Assembly (NCBI GenBank): GCA_024233575.1
Contig: JACKPN010000025.1
Location: 1 to 13,763, forward strand
Source of the DNA: Chlamydiales bacterium
GTDB taxonomy: Bacteria; Chlamydiota; Chlamydiia; Chlamydiales; Criblamydiaceae
Direction of reading: 5' to 3'
Length of the DNA stretch: 13,763 nucleotides
Below the pieces are notes generated by a model that was not told the DNA's origin, ran no database searches, and saw nothing but the letters and a program-made list of their open reading frames with translations. Of the stretch, positions 1 through 7,467 are shown piece by piece (the stretch's first letter is position 1; each line of letters begins with the position of its first letter). Position numbers and translations under genes: made by a program.

Positions 1-2
1 AG

Positions 3-188
3 TATGAGCAGTGCTACTGCGGTCGTATCTTCACTGGCCGCATCGGATACGATTTTACTCAGTGGTATAATCTGGGAAGAACACGTAATTCAACATCGTC
101 CGGTATCGGTCAGGCGATCACAAATTCGCCGACAACGACAACGATTGGACTTCACGGATTCAGCCTTGGTGTTGGAATGGAGTTCTAA
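3..188 (+). CDS. C-terminal end of an outer-membrane beta-barrel protein (MOMP-like), 5' truncated
   Basis: A reading frame open from the window edge encodes 61 residues and stops at 186-188. The peptide is rich in Gly, Tyr, Thr and Ser, contains GRIGYDFTQWYNLGR, and ends in GFSLGVGMEF. A C-terminal aromatic residue preceded by alternating hydrophobic positions is the usual signature of the last beta-strand of an outer-membrane barrel recognised by the BAM complex. Two cysteines (QCYC) lie near the start of the visible part. The style fits chlamydial MOMP-like or Legionella-type major outer-membrane families, but too little is present to assign one. A strong terminator follows 28 nt after the stop, supporting this as a true gene end. 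An overlapping +1-frame ORF (4-210) lacks any protein-like pattern and was judged a shadow. Confidence 0.6.
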   Translation, partial: YEQCYCGRIFTGRIGYDFTQWYNLGRTRNSTSSGIGQAITNSPTTTTIGLHGFSLGVGMEF

Positions 189-216
189 CCGTTTCGTGGG
201 AAACTGTTGAACGTAC

Positions 217-250
217 AAAGCGCTTAGGACAACCTAAGCGCTTTTTTTTT
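217..250 (+). terminator. Rho-independent terminator of the outer-membrane protein gene
   Basis: A perfect 12-bp stem (217-228 with 233-244) closes on the 4-nt loop ACAA and runs directly into a T tract (242-250). This is a textbook intrinsic terminator for the + strand. Because the stem is flanked by A's on its left side, it could also work weakly in the opposite direction. Confidence 0.93.
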
Positions 251-273
251 ATCTTTTTTTTTCGGGGGTTATC

Positions 274-858
274 ATGTTGAATAGATTATTATTAACGGTG
301 TGGATCACTACACTATTTTGGGGGCAAGCGATGGCGCAAGATTATGAAAAAGCAACTTTTGCAGGCGGCTGTTTTTGGTGCATGGAACCGCCATTTGACA
401 AAGTTGATGGGGTTGTTGAAACAATCTCCGGATATACCGGAGGCGCACAGGAAAATCCTACATATGAAGAGGTGTCTTCAGGAGGAACAGGCCATGCCGA
501 GTCAGTCGAAGTGATTTACGATCCGAACAAAGTCAGTTATAAAGAGCTTTTAGCTATTTACTGGAGGAATATCGATCCGACGGTAAAGGATGCGCAGTTT
601 TGCGATGTGGGATCGCAGTATAGGACAGCGATCTTCTATCATGATGAAAAACAACGGCAGGAGGCGGAAGCCTCAAAGGCAGAATTAGAAGCTGAAGGCA
701 GATTTCCTGCCGTCTATACACAGATTGTTCCTGCCGGCCCATTTTACCCTGCAGAAGAATATCATCAAAATTACTATCAAAAAAATCCCTATCGATATAA
801 ATTTTATCGTCTGCTCTGTGGTCGCGATGCGCGGCTAAAAGAACTTTGGAAAAAATAA
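274..858 (+). CDS. msrA: Exported peptide methionine sulfoxide reductase A (MsrA)
   Basis: MsrA reduces methionine-S-sulfoxide in oxidised proteins through a cysteine sulfenic acid cycle. The 194-residue product has the family hallmark GGCFWCMEPPF at about residues 31-41, with catalytic Cys33. It also has SGYTGG, YEEVSSGGTGHAESVEV and FCDVGSQYRTAIFY, all conserved in MsrA. A late cysteine (Cys182, in RLLCGRD) is a candidate resolving residue. Residues 1-21 form a clear signal peptide (MLNRLLLTVWITTLFWGQAMA), so the enzyme should act in the periplasm rather than the cytosol. The ATG at 274 follows a G-rich stretch (264-268). The gene starts only 23 nt after the T tract of the upstream terminator and ends 16 nt before tex, suggesting co-transcription with tex. 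Family assignment is secure; periplasmic location is inferred from the signal peptide. Confidence 0.95.
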   Translation: MLNRLLLTVWITTLFWGQAMAQDYEKATFAGGCFWCMEPPFDKVDGVVETISGYTGGAQENPTYEEVSSGGTGHAESVEVIYDPNKVSYKELLAIYWRNIDPTVKDAQFCDVGSQYRTAIFYHDEKQRQEAEASKAELEAEGRFPAVYTQIVPAGPFYPAEEYHQNYYQKNPYRYKFYRLLCGRDARLKELWKK

Positions 859-874
859 TTTATTTGGTCGATCT

Positions 875-3079
875 ATGGAATTCAATCCTGTTGCAGATAT
901 TGTCGAAGAGTTGGGCTTGCCTGAAAAAAGCGTATACGCCGTTTTGCGCCTTTTTGCAGAGGGTAATACGGTACCTTTTATTGCTCGTTACCGCAAGGAG
1001 GTTACGGGCAACCTCGACGAGGTGCAGATCCGTAACATCCAAGAGAGGCATACCTACCTTGCTGAGTTGCATGACAGGAAGCAGACAATTCTGGAGTCTA
1101 TCGGAAGCCAAGGCAAATTAACTGATGCGCTAAGGAAAGCGATCCTTGCTTGCCAGTCCAAAACGACACTCGAAGATTTATATCTTCCCTATAAGCCAAA
1201 GAGGCGCACACGTGCCATGATCGCTCGTGAACGCGGGTTGGAACCGCTGGCAGACCGCATCCTTGAGCAGCCTCTCGCAGGCGATCCTGATAAAGAGGCA
1301 GAGGCTTTTGTTGATGAAGAGATAGGGGTGGGCGATATTGCTGCAGCGCTGGCAGGTGCTCGCGATATCGTTGCCGAGGCCGTTGCCGAAAATGCTGACG
1401 TTAGGCGCCTTGTCCGTGAAATCTTTGCCGATGAGGGTATCGTAACTTCGAAAGTCGCCAAAGGCAAAGAAGAGGAAGCGGTCAAATACAAAGACTATTA
1501 TGAATTTCAGGAGCGTGTGTCAAAGATTCCCTCGCACCGCTATTTGGCGATACGCCGCGGTGAAAAAGAAGGGATGCTTTATATGCATATCGAGATTCCT
1601 TGCGAGCCAACACTCAGGGAAATTTATACGTTGTGCAAGTGCAACCGGGCATCGCCTTTTGCTGAACAGATGCGCCTTGCAGTGGATGATGGATTCAAAC
1701 GTTTGATCCTACCTAGTGTAGAGACCGACGTTCGCGTCGACCTGAAGATGGAGGCAGATCGCGCTGCTGTAGCAGTGTTCGCCGAGAATCTCCGCCATCT
1801 ATTGTTGGCATCGCCGCTAGGTACAAAGTCTGTCATCGGCATCGATCCAGGCCTGCGCACCGGATGTAAATGCGCTGCTCTCGACGCTACCGGCAAATTT
1901 CTTGAGACCATGACCTTTTACGTCACTGGCGGTGCCGATCGCGAAATGCGTACGGCTAAGGAGCTTGTCGCATTCATCAAAAGACATCGTCCGTATGCCA
2001 TCGCTATCGGCAATGGCACAGCAAGCAGGGAGGCGGAAGCATTTGTCAAGAAATTGATCCAGGCAGCCGACATTAAGGATGTTATTGTTGTGCAAGTCAA
2101 CGAGTCCGGTGCGAGCGTGTACAGCGCTTCCGACGTTGCTCGCGAAGAATTTCCTGAGCTGGATTTAACCATCCGCGGGGCGATTTCCATTGCGCGACGT
2201 CTTCAAGATCCTTTGGCAGAACTTGTTAAAGTGGATCCGAAATCGATTGGCGTTGGTCAGTATCAGCATGATGTCTATCAGCAGCTGTTGCATGATAACT
2301 TGCGTGATGTTGTCGAAAGTTGCGTGAATTTCGTCGGCGTTGAATTGAATACAGCAAGCCAATCACTGCTGTCGTATGTATCGGGAATCGGTGCGACGTT
2401 GGCAAAAAAGATTGTCGATTACCGTGATGCCCATGGTGCTTTCACAAGCAGACATCAATTGCTGGAAGTTCCGGGACTGGGGCCACGCACATTCCAGCAG
2501 TCGGCAGGATTTTTGCGCGTACAGAACAGCGATCATCCTTTGGATGCTTCTGCCGTTCACCCTGAGTCCTATGACGTTGTTGAAATGATTATCAAAGATG
2601 TAGGCCGTCCTCTCGCTGAGGTGGTCGGCAATAAGAATGTCGTGGATGCGATCGATGTCCGTAAATATGTCTGCGATGTTGGTGAGCTTACATTAAAGGA
2701 TATTCTCGATGAGCTGCGCAAGCCTGGGCGCGATCCGCGATCATCTTTCGAGATGCCTGCGTTCCGCGACGATGTTTCTAAGCCATCCGACCTTAAAGTT
2801 GGCATGGTGCTTGAAGGCATCGTCACGAATGTTACCGCTTTCGGCGCTTTTGTCGATATTGGTGTTCATCAGGATGGTCTTGTTCATGTATCTCAGCTTT
2901 CCGATAGTTTTGTTTCCGATCCGGCACAGATTGTCCGCGCCGGAGATCGCATCAAGGTAAAAGTCCTTGAAGTCGATCTCCAACGCAACAGGATCTCGCT
3001 ATCGGCAAAACAGCAACAGCAGCAGGCATCAAAAGCGAAGACAAAGAGCTTCAGCAGCAGTCCGTTCTCTACTTTGTAA
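875..3079 (+). CDS. tex: Tex-family RNA-binding transcription accessory protein
   Basis: The 734-residue product matches Tex (YhgF) along its length; family members are about 720-780 residues. The N-terminal Tex helical region contains FIARYRKEVTGNLDEVQIR (about residues 35-53) and TLEDLYLPYKPKRRTRA (98-114). A YqgF/RNase H-like fold begins at 319 with SVIGIDPGLRTGCKCA. Tandem helix-hairpin-helix elements lie at about 495-548 (SYVSGIGATLAKKIVDYR, then EVPGLGPRTFQQSAGFLR). An S1 RNA-binding domain spans about 639-712 (GIVTNVTAFGAFVDIGVHQDG). The tail is a glutamine/serine/lysine-rich disordered stretch. Tex binds RNA and influences transcription and stress tolerance in other bacteria; its exact role here is not visible. 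The ATG at 875 fits the family N-terminus, though its Shine-Dalgarno sequence is weak, consistent with coupling to msrA 16 nt upstream. The 3' end overlaps the convergent oxidoreductase gene by 11 nt. Confidence 0.96.
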   Translation: MEFNPVADIVEELGLPEKSVYAVLRLFAEGNTVPFIARYRKEVTGNLDEVQIRNIQERHTYLAELHDRKQTILESIGSQGKLTDALRKAILACQSKTTLEDLYLPYKPKRRTRAMIARERGLEPLADRILEQPLAGDPDKEAEAFVDEEIGVGDIAAALAGARDIVAEAVAENADVRRLVREIFADEGIVTSKVAKGKEEEAVKYKDYYEFQERVSKIPSHRYLAIRRGEKEGMLYMHIEIPCEPTLREIYTLCKCNRASPFAEQMRLAVDDGFKRLILPSVETDVRVDLKMEADRAAVAVFAENLRHLLLASPLGTKSVIGIDPGLRTGCKCAALDATGKFLETMTFYVTGGADREMRTAKELVAFIKRHRPYAIAIGNGTASREAEAFVKKLIQAADIKDVIVVQVNESGASVYSASDVAREEFPELDLTIRGAISIARRLQDPLAELVKVDPKSIGVGQYQHDVYQQLLHDNLRDVVESCVNFVGVELNTASQSLLSYVSGIGATLAKKIVDYRDAHGAFTSRHQLLEVPGLGPRTFQQSAGFLRVQNSDHPLDASAVHPESYDVVEMIIKDVGRPLAEVVGNKNVVDAIDVRKYVCDVGELTLKDILDELRKPGRDPRSSFEMPAFRDDVSKPSDLKVGMVLEGIVTNVTAFGAFVDIGVHQDGLVHVSQLSDSFVSDPAQIVRAGDRIKVKVLEVDLQRNRISLSAKQQQQQASKAKTKSFSSSPFSTL

Positions 3080-4022
3080 CAGTAAGGACGATCTTTCCTT
3101 GCGTGTGGCCCTGTTTATTTTTCTTTAGCGCCTCTTTCACGTTTTTTAGGGGCATTTCATGAATAGCAGGTACCTTCACGATCCCTTTGTCGATAAGGTC
3201 GCCGATTGCGGCAAGTTCATTGCCGTCAGGTTGAACGAAGACGAAGCCTGCCTTTGCTTTTTTCTTTGCGGCTTTTTCCTTATCTGGACCCCTGACGATG
3301 CTGACAAAGCGTCCTCCGTCTTTTAGCGCTTCCCATGCTTCATCATGCGAAACGCCGCCGGCGCAATCGTATATAAAGTCGACGCCATCAGGTGCGATCT
3401 TTCTGATTTCTTCAATTACGTTTTGTGTGTTGTAGTCGATGGCAATATCGGCGCCAAGTTTTTTGACATAGGCGTGGTTTCCTGCGCTTGCCGTGGTGAT
3501 TACCTTGGCGCCGGCATGTTTTGCAAGCTGGATTGCCAGGCTGCCGACACCTCCGGCGCCGCCGATGACATAGATAGTTTCTCCGCTCTTAAGGTCGCCG
3601 AAATCGAAGAGTGACTGCCAAGCTGTCAGACCGGTGAGGGGAAGCGATGCCGCTTCTGCAAAATTAATTGTTTTCGGCATGGGAGCTACAGCTTTGGCGT
3701 CGACGGCGATAAACTCGGTGAAGGTGCCATCGTGGACAGTGTCTTTTCGGCAGTAGGCGAATACCTTGTCGCCAGGTTTGAATTGCGTCACATTCTTGCC
3801 GACGCTGTCGACAGTTCCTGCACCGTCCCAGCCGAGGGTGATGGGAAATTTATGCGGAAGAAGGGATTTAATCAGCCCTTCGCTGATTTTCCAGTCCACA
3901 GGATTCACTGACGAGCAGGCCAGTTTAATTAGCACCTCATTAGCCTGCGGTACAGGTTTTGGAATATCTGCGGTTTTGATGCTTTCGATTCCGTTGAAGT
4001 CTTCGATTACGTATGCTTCCAT
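3069..4022 (-). CDS. Zinc-independent medium-chain NAD(P)H dehydrogenase/quinone oxidoreductase
   Basis: The 317-residue product is a medium-chain dehydrogenase/reductase of the quinone oxidoreductase branch. The GroES-like N-terminal domain contains SSVNPVDWKI (37-46), GWDGAGTVDSVG (64-75) and FKPGDKVF (81-88). The Rossmann domain has GGAGGVGSLAIQLAK (154-168), the usual NADPH-binding loop. The C-terminus NKQGHTQGKIVLTV matches the family ending. No zinc-ligand cysteine cluster is present, which excludes classical alcohol dehydrogenases. It probably reduces quinones or other electrophilic carbonyls with NADPH; the substrate cannot be read from sequence. The start codon lies 1 nt after the stop of the HAD phosphatase gene, with an AAAGGA Shine-Dalgarno inside that gene's last codons, so the two are co-transcribed and probably translationally coupled. 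Its last codons overlap tex. Confidence 0.93.
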   Translation of the reverse strand: MEAYVIEDFNGIESIKTADIPKPVPQANEVLIKLACSSVNPVDWKISEGLIKSLLPHKFPITLGWDGAGTVDSVGKNVTQFKPGDKVFAYCRKDTVHDGTFTEFIAVDAKAVAPMPKTINFAEAASLPLTGLTAWQSLFDFGDLKSGETIYVIGGAGGVGSLAIQLAKHAGAKVITTASAGNHAYVKKLGADIAIDYNTQNVIEEIRKIAPDGVDFIYDCAGGVSHDEAWEALKDGGRFVSIVRGPDKEKAAKKKAKAGFVFVQPDGNELAAIGDLIDKGIVKVPAIHEMPLKNVKEALKKNKQGHTQGKIVLTVTK

Positions 4023-4023
4023 C

Positions 4024-4950
4024 TCATTGTCCTTTATGTTGCGATAGTTTTTTTAAGAGGTCGACGACTGAGTCAAAGACCAGGTTTGGTTGGATGACCG
4101 AGTTTTCTAAGGCTGGCCGTCTACTGTTCCCCGACAGAACCAGGACGGAGGGGATATCCGCTTCAAACGCTAAGCGGATGTCGGTGTCGAGGGAGTCGCC
4201 GACAAAGAGTATCTCGTGATTCTGGAGAGTGTGATCGTTTTTTTGGAGAAGTTCGACAGCTTTTTTGATCATGAACGGATGCGGTTTTCCAACGCAGTAG
4301 GGGGTGCATGGTGCGTGCATTTTGATCATATGTACCATATTTCCCGGCATGCCGATCAGCTTATCGCCTTTCGATGCCGGATCGGAGGTGTCAGGGCAAG
4401 AGGTAATCACTTTCGCTCCTGCACGTATCCAGAGCGCTGCTTGTTCAAGGTCTTCGATTCTGATGAAATCGACAGCGCCGAAGATGACATAGAGTTGATC
4501 GTCAGGGGTTAGCGCATCGGGAATAGCATCGCAAATTTTGAAATGAATGCGGCGTACATGGCGGATTGCCTGTTTCAGGCCGGCTTCACCGATGACATAA
4601 ACGTAGAGGGTGCCGTTGCAGTGCGCTTTTCCTGTTAGAAAATCTTTAACTGCCATGGCTGCAGTGTAGATCGACCAGTGATTGGGATAATTAATTCCCA
4701 TTGCGTGCAGGTCATCGCGGATCATTGATGTGGAGTAGCGGCATTCGTTTGTGAGGATAACTGCCGGCATCCCGGCAGTTTCCATCCATTCGATCAGCTC
4801 GTTGGAACCGGGAAGAGCATCGAAGCCACAGCGCAGCACACCATCCATATCGAAGATGATGGCGCGTGTTTTTGCGAGAAACTGAGTATCTTGTGAAGCG
4901 TTTAGAGAAGAGACAAGCAGAATGAAGATAAAAAAAATCGTTCTCTTCAT
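4024..4950 (-). CDS. Exported NagD-like HAD-superfamily phosphatase
   Basis: The 308-residue product carries all HAD motifs of the NagD/subfamily IIA type: motif I FDMDGVL (nucleophile Asp34, acid/base Asp36), motif II ILTNE (65-69), the lysine of GKPHP (Lys222), and motif III/IV FVGDSLDTDI (249-258, Asp252 and Asp256). A large C2-type cap lies between motifs II and III, as expected for NagD-like phosphatases of sugar phosphates or nucleotides. Residues 1-19 form a signal peptide (MKRTIFFIFILLVSSLNAS), so the enzyme is predicted to be secreted to the periplasm, unlike typical cytosolic NagD. The start is supported by GGGAGG 8-13 nt upstream. It is the first gene of a two-gene unit with the oxidoreductase. 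The natural substrate is unknown. Confidence 0.9.
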   Translation of the reverse strand: MKRTIFFIFILLVSSLNASQDTQFLAKTRAIIFDMDGVLRCGFDALPGSNELIEWMETAGMPAVILTNECRYSTSMIRDDLHAMGINYPNHWSIYTAAMAVKDFLTGKAHCNGTLYVYVIGEAGLKQAIRHVRRIHFKICDAIPDALTPDDQLYVIFGAVDFIRIEDLEQAALWIRAGAKVITSCPDTSDPASKGDKLIGMPGNMVHMIKMHAPCTPYCVGKPHPFMIKKAVELLQKNDHTLQNHEILFVGDSLDTDIRLAFEADIPSVLVLSGNSRRPALENSVIQPNLVFDSVVDLLKKLSQHKGQ

Positions 4951-5011
4951 GCTAGCAGCCTCCCATCAAACTTGTGGGTGATGCTAACGAAAAGATTTTT
5001 TTTGAAAAAGT

Positions 5012-5770
5012 TTATTTAGCGGTTTTCTTTCGTTTCATCGCAGCGTAGGTTAGGCAAGAGCCAAGAATCAATAATGTTCCCGGTTCAGGTGCAGGGATAC
5101 CTTCGGTCAGCGAAGTGACGAAGATTTTGCTGTTGGTTTCACGGATTTTGAATGATGTAATCAAAGTTGATGTTGTCAGACCTGACAGCGATGGATGGCC
5201 GATGAAGTCTTCAAAGTTGACGATACCTTTTTTGCTTCCTGTGCTTGTGAAGGCGTCTTGGATGATGCTTTCGTCAATGACGACACTATATGTATTTGGC
5301 GCATCAGTAGACAATTGTAAGTAAATATAAGGATCGTCTTTGTTGCCAAGGCCACTTCCGAAGTCGATATCGTTCAAGCCAAGTTCCAAAGGATATAAAA
5401 GTACGGGTACGTCGAATGTGAAAATGAGTTCTTCATCACGATCGCCGCCTTTTCCTGATATTCCTGCAGAGCCTCCTCCGCTGATATTTTTGACGCCAGT
5501 GCCTTTGTTATGGGTATCGATATAAACTGTTCCTTCTTGGCCGGGAGCATTTGGATTTGTTGGTTGGTTGTGATCAATATGACTGCGTGCGCGTATTTCA
5601 AAGTTGGCAGGATTGCTGCCGCTGTCGAGAGGCGTAAAGCTTGTACCTTTGTTTCCTCCTCCTTGCGCATCCTTATCTAGTTCAATAGTTTCTGAATGTA
5701 AAGGCAAGGCAATTAGGAGCGAAGCAACAAAAATTGATAAAAAACCAATCCATGCTTTTTTGAGTCTCAT
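5012..5770 (-). CDS. Secreted protein with PEP-CTERM-like sorting tail
   Basis: The 252-residue protein has three recognisable parts. Residues 1-26 form a signal peptide (basic MRLKK, then a hydrophobic core ending LPLHS). The body is a Gly/Ser/Thr/Asp-rich secreted region with little helix propensity and a run GGGSAGISGKGGDRDEE, probably beta-rich. The C-terminus is PEP (228-230), a hydrophobic segment GTLLILGSCLTYAAM, and the basic cluster KRKK, the layout of PEP-CTERM signals processed by exosortase. The start at 5770 is preferred over an upstream ATG at 5800 because GGAGGG lies just upstream and the signal peptide begins there. The body has no family I recognise. No exosortase or EPS genes are in the window, so sorting is inferred from the tail only; a simple C-terminal membrane anchor is the alternative. 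Confidence 0.8.
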   Translation of the reverse strand: MRLKKAWIGFLSIFVASLLIALPLHSETIELDKDAQGGGNKGTSFTPLDSGSNPANFEIRARSHIDHNQPTNPNAPGQEGTVYIDTHNKGTGVKNISGGGSAGISGKGGDRDEELIFTFDVPVLLYPLELGLNDIDFGSGLGNKDDPYIYLQLSTDAPNTYSVVIDESIIQDAFTSTGSKKGIVNFEDFIGHPSLSGLTTSTLITSFKIRETNSKIFVTSLTEGIPAPEPGTLLILGSCLTYAAMKRKKTAK

Positions 5771-5775
5771 ATCCA

Positions 5776-5820
5776 CCCTCCTATAATATATATTATACAA
5801 TATTTTTTTGATAAATACAA
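5776..5820 (-). promoter_or_regulatory. Probable promoter and ribosome-binding site of the PEP-CTERM-like gene
   Basis: Reading the minus strand, a consensus TATAAT lies at 5797-5792 with a modest -35-like TTGTAT at 5820-5815 (17-bp spacer). A strong GGAGGG Shine-Dalgarno follows at 5781-5776 before the ATG at 5770. The -10 sits in a perfect 16-bp AT-only palindrome (5782-5797). The predicted leader is very short. The -10 match is good and the -35 match poor, so the promoter call is moderate; the Shine-Dalgarno is clear and decides the start codon. Confidence 0.5.
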
Positions 5821-5934
5821 ATTTCTTTAACGATCTGATAGTTAACAGATTAGATTACATTTAACTTTGTTATTATTCGCTGAAAAAAATGTCGATATCC
5901 TCTATAGGTAAGGGAGTAGCCAAGGAAGGTAGTC

Positions 5935-7467
5935 ATGGACAATCATTACGATATTATCATTATTGGTACCGGTGCCGGCGGCGGCACATTAGCGTATCAT
6001 CTTGCAAATAACAGTAATAAGCGGATCCTGATTCTTGAGCGAGGTGGTTATCTCCCTAGGGAAAAGGATAACTGGCGCTCTAAAGCCGTTTTTTTGGACG
6101 GTAAGTATACTGCCGCTGAAAGGTGGCTCGACAAAGATGGCAAACCCTTTCAGCCTGGTATCCACTATTATGTGGGAGGAAATACCAAGATGTATGGCGC
6201 TGCGCTGATGCGTATGCGCGAGCGTGATTTTGAAGAGGTCGAACATGTCGATGGTATTTCTCCAGCATGGCCGATCTCGTATAAAGATATCGCGCCTTAT
6301 TATTTGCAGGCGGAGAAGCTGTATCATGTTCATGGTCAGCGAGGCAGCGATCCATTTGAGCCGCCGGATGCAGCACCTTATCCCTACCCAGCAGTTAAGC
6401 ATGAGCCGCGCATCCAGGAGCTGTATGACGACCTCCAAAAGCTCGGGCATCATCCTTTTGCTTTGCCCCTTGGGCTAAAGTTGACGGAGGGAAATCCGCA
6501 TAGTCCTTGCATCAAGTGCAATTCTTGCGATGGGTTTCCCTGTCTCGTCAACGCCAAAGCTGATGCGCAGGTTATCTGCATCGACCCTATTCTCGACAAA
6601 GAGCATGTCACAATGCTCACAAATCGCTATATTGAGAATCTTGAGGTCGACGATAGCGGCAGGAAGGTAACAGCAGTTCATGCCGAGTATAACGGACAGA
6701 GGGAAGTGTATACTGCCGATACGATCGTTGTCTCTTGCGGAGCGATCAATTCAGCTGCGCTACTACTGCGTTCTGCATGTTCCAAGCATCCGGACGGTTT
6801 GGCTAACAGCTCCGGGGTTGTCGGCAGACACTATATGTGTCACAACAATAGCGCTTTTGTTGCTGTTTCTCTTCAGCCCAACCCGACAAGGTTTCAGAAG
6901 ACCCTTGGTCTTTCCGATTTTTACTTCGGCGATGACAAATGGAAGTATCCGATGGGGCTGATCCAGATGTTGGGCAAGTCCGATGCTGATATGTTTAAAG
7001 GGGATGCCCCAACTTTTACGCCGACCATGGCATTAGATACTCTTGCGCATCATGCTTTGGACTTTTGGCTGACGACAGAAGACCTTCCGGATCCGGAGAA
7101 TCGCGTCATCGTCGACGGCGATGGGCAGATCCATCTCCATTACACCGAAAATAACCTTGCTTCGCACCATCAGTTGGTCAGCAGATTAAAGGAGATGCTC
7201 AATGATATCGGATGCGAGAGCCATCTGATGCCGACCTCTGTGTATCTTGGTAAGAAGATCCCTATTGCAGGAACTGCCCATCAGTGCGGTACCGTCCGCT
7301 TTGGCAATGATCCTGCAACTTCAGCAGTGGATATCCATTGCAAAGCTCACGATCTCGACAATCTTTATGTTGTTGATGGCAGTATTTTTGTCACAGCGTC
7401 ATCGGTGAACCCGGCGTTGACCATTGCTGCCAACGCTCTTCGCGTTGGCGATCATCTGCTCGGTTAG
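5935..7467 (+). CDS. GMC-family FAD-dependent oxidoreductase with Cys4 motif
   Basis: The 510-residue product has the N-terminal FAD-binding dinucleotide fold IIIIGTGAGGGTLAYHL (7-23) and LERGG (34-38). The FAD-contacting YVGGNTKMYGAALMRMR follows at 79-95. The catalytic pair of the glucose-methanol-choline family lies near the C-terminus: His449 in GTAHQCGTVRFG and Asn492 in SSVNPALTIAANALR. Family members oxidise alcohol groups of sugars, choline or lipids. A cysteine motif C-x2-C-x2-C-x4-C (192, 195, 198, 203; ends CDGFPC) could bind metal or an iron-sulfur cluster, as in some bacterial glucose dehydrogenase catalytic subunits; that is inference. There is no signal peptide, so it is cytosolic. 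The start is supported by AAGGAAGG (5922-5929). It converges on, and overlaps by 4 nt, the GH15 gene. The substrate is unknown. Confidence 0.93.
   Translation: MDNHYDIIIIGTGAGGGTLAYHLANNSNKRILILERGGYLPREKDNWRSKAVFLDGKYTAAERWLDKDGKPFQPGIHYYVGGNTKMYGAALMRMRERDFEEVEHVDGISPAWPISYKDIAPYYLQAEKLYHVHGQRGSDPFEPPDAAPYPYPAVKHEPRIQELYDDLQKLGHHPFALPLGLKLTEGNPHSPCIKCNSCDGFPCLVNAKADAQVICIDPILDKEHVTMLTNRYIENLEVDDSGRKVTAVHAEYNGQREVYTADTIVVSCGAINSAALLLRSACSKHPDGLANSSGVVGRHYMCHNNSAFVAVSLQPNPTRFQKTLGLSDFYFGDDKWKYPMGLIQMLGKSDADMFKGDAPTFTPTMALDTLAHHALDFWLTTEDLPDPENRVIVDGDGQIHLHYTENNLASHHQLVSRLKEMLNDIGCESHLMPTSVYLGKKIPIAGTAHQCGTVRFGNDPATSAVDIHCKAHDLDNLYVVDGSIFVTASSVNPALTIAANALRVGDHLLG

Noticed and set aside
4..210. 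68-codon ORF at the left edge
   Set aside because: It overlaps the frame at 3-188, which has an outer-membrane barrel ending; the ORF's own composition (Arg/Gln-rich) looks like a frame shadow.
5771..5800. Longer start of the PEP-CTERM-like protein at 5800
   Set aside because: It would place MYNIYYRRVD before a clear signal peptide and ignore the GGAGGG site that serves the ATG at 5770; it also covers the promoter-like TATAAT.
5833..5850. Small inverted repeat ATCTG/CAGAT upstream of the GMC gene
   Set aside because: Only 5 bp in an AT-rich region with an 8-nt spacer; this is expected by chance and not reported as an operator.
5989..6453. 154-codon - strand ORF inside the GMC gene
   Set aside because: It lies opposite conserved FAD-binding sequence and has no recognisable domain, so it is a shadow.
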